Shown piece by piece: positions 54,350-59,003 of a stretch of 59,003 nt of DNA. Source of the DNA: Pseudobdellovibrio sp. (GTDB taxonomy: Bacteria; Bdellovibrionota; Bdellovibrionia; Bdellovibrionales; Bdellovibrionaceae). Both the position numbers and the translations under genes were made by a program. Below the pieces are notes generated by a model, which saw only the letters and a program-made list of their open reading frames with translations, did no database searches and was not told the DNA's origin. The DNA lies in contig JAJFMT010000016.1 of the NCBI GenBank assembly GCA_020696855.1, forward strand, positions 1 to 59,003, read 5' to 3'. Numbering within the stretch: the stretch's first letter is position 1; each line of letters starts with the position of its first letter.

Positions 54350-54580
54350 GGGTAATTTATCGGTTTTTGGGGGGAATTCATAACAGGTACAAGGTCCAGT
54401 TTCTTAACATAAATTTTATTTAGTCCGGCTCAGAGGTCTTCATATGAGACGAATTTGCGTCCCTGTATAAATCTTAAACAGTAAAAATTGCACAATCGAA
54501 GATATAGCGCAGATAAGCACGGTCTGGTCTCTGCAAAGTCTATCTAATGGATAGAAATGCAATTTATTAATGGAGCTTTT
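54350..54580. other. Intergenic region before the Cys-rich lipoprotein gene
   Basis: About 230 bp between divergent genes. It contains AAGGTCCAGTTT at 54391 and a second TCCGG at 54423, boxes seen upstream of several genes here. No open frame or hairpin terminator is evident. The 54581 promoter is probably here. Confidence 0.4.
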
Positions 54581-55690
54581 ATGAAGACCAATATCTTAAA
54601 AAATATGTCTCTTTTTGCCGGACTTGTGATTTTAGCGTCTTGTTCAGGGCCTAAAAACAACAACAATAATAATGTTGTTCCGACAGTAGGACCACAAGGT
54701 CACATTCAGGCAGTCGGTAGCGAAAACAAGTTTTGCGACATCAACGATGGCCGCATCACATGTTCATTCCGTAATCCGCAAACTCAGGCGCTGTGCTCAA
54801 TCACTCGCGCTTACAACCCTCAGGACATGGCAGACTTCTGCGGCCAGATGAGATCGATTCATAATGAAGCCGGCCAGATTAATGGCTGTAATGTTCAGGA
54901 AGTTTCAAGCCGTATCTTAACTGAGAACTGTGCTAACTACGGTGGCGTTACACCTCCGGGCACAAATCCAGGCTGGCCAAATCCTGGAATGCCGGGCATG
55001 CCGGGATCTCCTACAGGACCGTTCCCGGGTAACAGCCGCTTAATCAGCTGTAATGTTGATTCGAACGGTTACCGTACTCAATTATTAGTACCGGCTGGAA
55101 ACAATCAGCGTGGTTTTGCTTTCGTGACTTTGAATGAAAGACGCGGTGGCTTATTAGGCGCTATCGGAATTTCACGTAAAATCGGTGAAGTTCGCGTTAA
55201 CTATCAGCCAAGCCAACCGAATATGCCTGAAACATTGACGGCTACAATTAAGTACAAAGACCGCGCTAACAACAGCCGTGACACTCTGGCTAAACATTCA
55301 GGTTTTGCAGGTGCGCCATTGAGCATCGACGCTAACATCAACGGTGCACAAATCAGTGTTTCTTGTAATGAAGGCCTAGGTGGTAATGCGCCTATCAATG
55401 AGTCAGCTACATTGAATTGCCAAGTAAGTTCACATGTAACAGGTTCAACGTACCAACAAAACCAACAGTTTACTCGCCAGATCAGCCAGATGAACTCAAA
55501 TGAAGAAGTGAGTGTGACTGAAGCTGTAAGAATTTCTTTGAATAAAGAAAGCGGCCGTTTGACTGTGCACACTAATGTTGACTCGACTCTTGGTCCAACT
55601 ATGACTTCATCATCTTCTTTACGTTCAAATTTACTGGTCGAGGCTAGTGAAACTATCGGTAAAGCTAAGATGACTTGTACTGTTCGATAA
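54581..55690 (+). CDS. Lipoprotein with Pro/Gly-rich linker
   Basis: The start is ATG 54581 with AATGGAGC before it; the frame also runs from 54557. Lipobox LASC at about residue 21, then an Asn-rich stretch (NNNNNN), a Cys-containing domain, a collagen-like Pro/Gly linker (GMPGMPGSPTGPFPG) and a beta-rich C-terminal domain. No family recognised. It precedes mreB but is separated by a strong hairpin. Confidence 0.82.
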   Translation: MKTNILKNMSLFAGLVILASCSGPKNNNNNNVVPTVGPQGHIQAVGSENKFCDINDGRITCSFRNPQTQALCSITRAYNPQDMADFCGQMRSIHNEAGQINGCNVQEVSSRILTENCANYGGVTPPGTNPGWPNPGMPGMPGSPTGPFPGNSRLISCNVDSNGYRTQLLVPAGNNQRGFAFVTLNERRGGLLGAIGISRKIGEVRVNYQPSQPNMPETLTATIKYKDRANNSRDTLAKHSGFAGAPLSIDANINGAQISVSCNEGLGGNAPINESATLNCQVSSHVTGSTYQQNQQFTRQISQMNSNEEVSVTEAVRISLNKESGRLTVHTNVDSTLGPTMTSSSSLRSNLLVEASETIGKAKMTCTVR

Positions 55691-55714
55691 ACTTTTTTCT
55701 ATATCATTCAACAT

Positions 55715-55741
55715 CGCAAGCCGACGCCCTGTCGGCTTGCG
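55715..55741 (+). terminator. Strong hairpin between lipoprotein gene and mreB
   Basis: CGCAAGCCGAC (55715-55725) pairs with GTCGGCTTGCG (55731-55741) around GCCCT, an 11-bp perfect stem. The T-run is weak (TTAAAT), so it may attenuate rather than stop fully. Confidence 0.65.
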
Positions 55742-55773
55742 TTAAATATCTGCATTGACTCAAAAATCCTTAG

Positions 55774-56838
<1,065 letters not shown>

Positions 56839-56877
56839 CATTAACCACATGACTCTGATTCGTGTGGTTTCTTTTCG

Positions 56878-58305
56878 ATGGTAACATCAATTGAAAGCCG
56901 GCTTTGGCTGGCGGTTCATTTATTATATCCAAATGCTTCGCAGGCATTTGATGTTTACCAAGCTGTTGTTCTTCAATCTGAACACTCTATTGCCAACAAT
57001 GATATCCGTTCTGTTTTCTTAAGGTTAGTTCAGGTTTACGAAAAAATTCCTGCGATAGGTTCGAATCTCGCGTTCTATGAATTCGAATACGAAGAAATCG
57101 ATCAGTGGAAAGTCATTTACAAAAACTCTCAGAAGACGCAATTGATTATTTTTGTCGGTGTTCTGATTTTTGAACTGAAAATTTCTGAAATCGCGGGGAC
57201 AGTGAAGCTGTCTCCTGAAAAAGCGCAGTTCTTGTTTCATCAGATTTTTAAAAAGCTGGCGTCAACCAGTCAGAAGCTTAAGTACAACGAACAGCTTGAG
57301 TTCAAAAAACAAAATGACAATAAAATTTCCTATCTTTTTACTTACGAAAATTTAGTCGATTACTGCTTAGGGCAGTTGTCAGCTGAAGACACTGAGCGGG
57401 TAGAAGCCGGCCTTAAACTTTACCCAATGCTACAGATTGCAAAAGAAGAGTACACTCGAATCATCAGCCAGATTCAGAATCTGAAAGTTCAAAAAGAACG
57501 CGCTGCTGTCTCTTCTGATGCAAAACCGAATTTGAAAATTGTTAATAATGATGTGACATCCACACAGTATCTTGCAAAAGGTTTCACAAAAAATCAGATC
57601 CGAATCGCGGGTGGAGCAGCTGTTGTAATTTTAGCCGTTGTTCTCGCGCAACCGGTTTCCATGTATAAGAAATGGACCAACCGTCATAACACAGTTGTTT
57701 TGCACGAGATTGATAAGCCTCAGCTGGTCGCAAAGAATGATACGCCTTCAAGTGCGGCGTCGCAAACAGTTGCGGCAGCCACTCCTTCGGAATCCACTCC
57801 TGCACCGGCACCTGTTACTGCAGCTTCACCGTCTTCTACGCCTTCACCGGCAAACAGCGCAAACGTGCAGCCCGCAGCTAAACCGGCAGCACCGGCGCCG
57901 GTTGCTGTGGCTCAAACTCCGGCTCCTGCCCCTGCGGTTACTCCGGGTGTAAAACCTGCTGTTGCGGCCGCTTCGCCTGCACAACCTGCAGACTCTGCGG
58001 CAGCGGCAATCGGCTCAGGCGGTCTTTACCGCGGAACCTTGTTCGTTGCCGATTTAACAACGGCGAATGAAAAAATAAAAAACCGTATGAATCAGTTAGG
58101 CGCAGTAAAAGCCGGTGAAGTGGAGCTCGGCTGGCTCAAGTCACCGAATTTAGCGTACTACCATTACATTATTACCGAAAAAAACATGCAGGATGCTGAA
58201 GCCTTTATGCGCGCTGCAGGTTCTCTGCATGTTAAGTTTGAACCGCATCCGCGAAAAGTTCCTGCGGGCAGCAAGCGTTTCATCATCGAGGTTAAACAAA
58301 AATAG
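56878..58305 (+). CDS. Membrane protein with sigma-like and anti-sigma-like N-terminal domain
   Basis: A 475-aa protein without a recognised full-length family. Residues 11-35 (LAVHLLYPNASQAFDVYQAV) resemble ECF sigma region 2 and residues 89-127 (LIFELKISEIAGTVKLSPEK) resemble region 4. Residues 155-185 (NLVDYCLGQLSAEDTERVEA) resemble an anti-sigma zinc-finger domain that has lost its ligands. One membrane helix (about 242-258) is followed by a Pro/Ala-rich periplasmic linker (290-385) and a C-terminal domain (390-475). It starts 39 bp after mreB and overlaps the next sensor gene by one base, so they form one unit. The function is inferred only by shape. Confidence 0.65.
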   Translation: MVTSIESRLWLAVHLLYPNASQAFDVYQAVVLQSEHSIANNDIRSVFLRLVQVYEKIPAIGSNLAFYEFEYEEIDQWKVIYKNSQKTQLIIFVGVLIFELKISEIAGTVKLSPEKAQFLFHQIFKKLASTSQKLKYNEQLEFKKQNDNKISYLFTYENLVDYCLGQLSAEDTERVEAGLKLYPMLQIAKEEYTRIISQIQNLKVQKERAAVSSDAKPNLKIVNNDVTSTQYLAKGFTKNQIRIAGGAAVVILAVVLAQPVSMYKKWTNRHNTVVLHEIDKPQLVAKNDTPSSAASQTVAAATPSESTPAPAPVTAASPSSTPSPANSANVQPAAKPAAPAPVAVAQTPAPAPAVTPGVKPAVAAASPAQPADSAAAAIGSGGLYRGTLFVADLTTANEKIKNRMNQLGAVKAGEVELGWLKSPNLAYYHYIITEKNMQDAEAFMRAAGSLHVKFEPHPRKVPAGSKRFIIEVKQK

Positions 58306-59003
58306 TGGTTTCAGGAAAACGTAACCATTATATTTCCCTCAGGCTTATTCTTACTCTTTGGTTTATTATCTTTTCGATTGTTCCGATCGGTTTGATTTCG
58401 TTTTACTCTCTTTTGAAATTTGAAAAAGCAATCGAAAGCGAGCAACTGCAGCGTTTGAAATCGAACGCCCGCGAAATCGAAGTGATGATCTCGGACTTCT
58501 ACAGCGAGCTTCGCACCAACCGTGACAATTTAGTGGCTAATCCCCACATTACTTTTGATATCAGCGTCGGAGACGAAACCGGTCTACGTGACAAATTGAA
58601 CGACTGGGTCAGCAACAGTGAAGTCAGCCACATTTCTGTCTACAATCGCGATGGTTTGCGGATGGCGTACTCTGAAAAAGAATATTACTCCAGCATTCAA
58701 ATGAACCGGGCAGAGAACGAAGCTTCTCTTGATGCCAAAGTGATGGATCACCTTAATGACCGAAAAGACTTCGGCTATTTACGCTCGTTCGGCTCCGGTA
58801 TTGAGCTGGTGCTGATTGCAAAAGTTATTACTCCGTCGAAAAAAATGCTTGGGTTTGTTGAGCAAAGGCTTTTACTGAAGCAGAACTTTTTGGCCCGCAT
58901 TAAAAATGACCTGAAAGTCGAAATGCTTTTGGTAAATGAAAATTATCAGATGGTGAACTCACTTCTTGGTAACTTCGAAAGTATTCCGCCAGAAAAACTT
59001 TCT
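58305..59003 (+). CDS. N-terminal part of a membrane sensor protein (dCache-like), cut by the window
   Basis: The GTG at 58305 overlaps the previous TAG. The frame stays open to the window end (233 codons). It has a basic N terminus, a membrane helix (LRLILTLWFIIFSIVPIGL, about 12-35) and a long periplasmic sensor region with Cache-like strands (VSHISVYNRDGLRMAY, GIELVLIAKVITPSKKMLG). The cytoplasmic output domain is outside the window; histidine kinase, diguanylate cyclase and chemoreceptor are all possible. Confidence 0.8.
   Translation, partial: MVSGKRNHYISLRLILTLWFIIFSIVPIGLISFYSLLKFEKAIESEQLQRLKSNAREIEVMISDFYSELRTNRDNLVANPHITFDISVGDETGLRDKLNDWVSNSEVSHISVYNRDGLRMAYSEKEYYSSIQMNRAENEASLDAKVMDHLNDRKDFGYLRSFGSGIELVLIAKVITPSKKMLGFVEQRLLLKQNFLARIKNDLKVEMLLVNENYQMVNSLLGNFESIPPEKLS

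Overview
The window looks like a chromosome segment of a Gram-negative, predatory-type bacterium of the Bdellovibrionota (Bdellovibrio or a relative). This is inference from gene content: many Sec-secreted proteins and lipoproteins, outer-membrane barrels, AmpG, MreB, single-copy small hydrolases and abundant one- to eight-base gene overlaps. No rRNA, tRNA, CRISPR array, transposase or prophage was recognised. Both window ends cut through sensor-type genes.

Region by region. 1-2432 is a truncated hybrid histidine kinase. 2.6-7.2 kb holds two divergent, paralogous secreted glycosidase-like proteins (839 and 399 aa) with a small lipoprotein and a structured leader. 7.2-9.95 kb has a flavin monooxygenase, a SnoaL-like protein, a 42-aa membrane protein and a small exported protein. 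10-17.7 kb carries an SDR, AmpG, two DoxX proteins, a pirin/TfoX-C/HTH operon, YceI and an exported phosphatase-fold nuclease-like enzyme. 18-25.6 kb has an exported (alpha/alpha)6 glycosidase, a beta-propeller lipoprotein, a DUF2238 membrane protein, a cyclopropane fatty acid synthase, an exported alpha/beta hydrolase and a DUF962 protein. 25.6-26.7 kb is an XRE regulator and small membrane protein divergent from a minimal signal peptidase I across a perfect 14-bp palindrome. 26.7-36.9 kb has an outer-membrane protein, GST, a VanX-like dipeptidase, an orphan DNA methyltransferase coupled to rlmN, proB-proA, an SGNH hydrolase and a 1-Cys peroxiredoxin.

The most striking region is 37.0-43.2 kb, a compact urate-degradation locus. 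PuuD (urate to 5-hydroxyisourate) faces a translationally coupled pair: UraH (hydroxyisourate hydrolase) and a 1556-residue fusion. The fusion reads, N to C terminus, as malate synthase, OHCU decarboxylase, a serine beta-lactamase-fold hydrolase and allantoicase. No classical allantoinase is in the window. The beta-lactamase-like module sits exactly between the enzyme that makes allantoin and the one that uses allantoate, so I propose it as a new type of allantoinase. The malate synthase module would capture the glyoxylate released at the end. The locus would turn purines into urea and malate.

43.3-59.0 kb carries GNAT, MsrB, a SEC-C protein, a Vps62-like protein, a hexapeptide-repeat membrane protein, a second orphan DNA methyltransferase, several beta-barrels and lipoproteins, a YcaQ-like DNA glycosylase and MreB. 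After MreB comes a membrane protein that looks like a sigma-like plus anti-sigma-like fusion, then the start of a membrane sensor protein.
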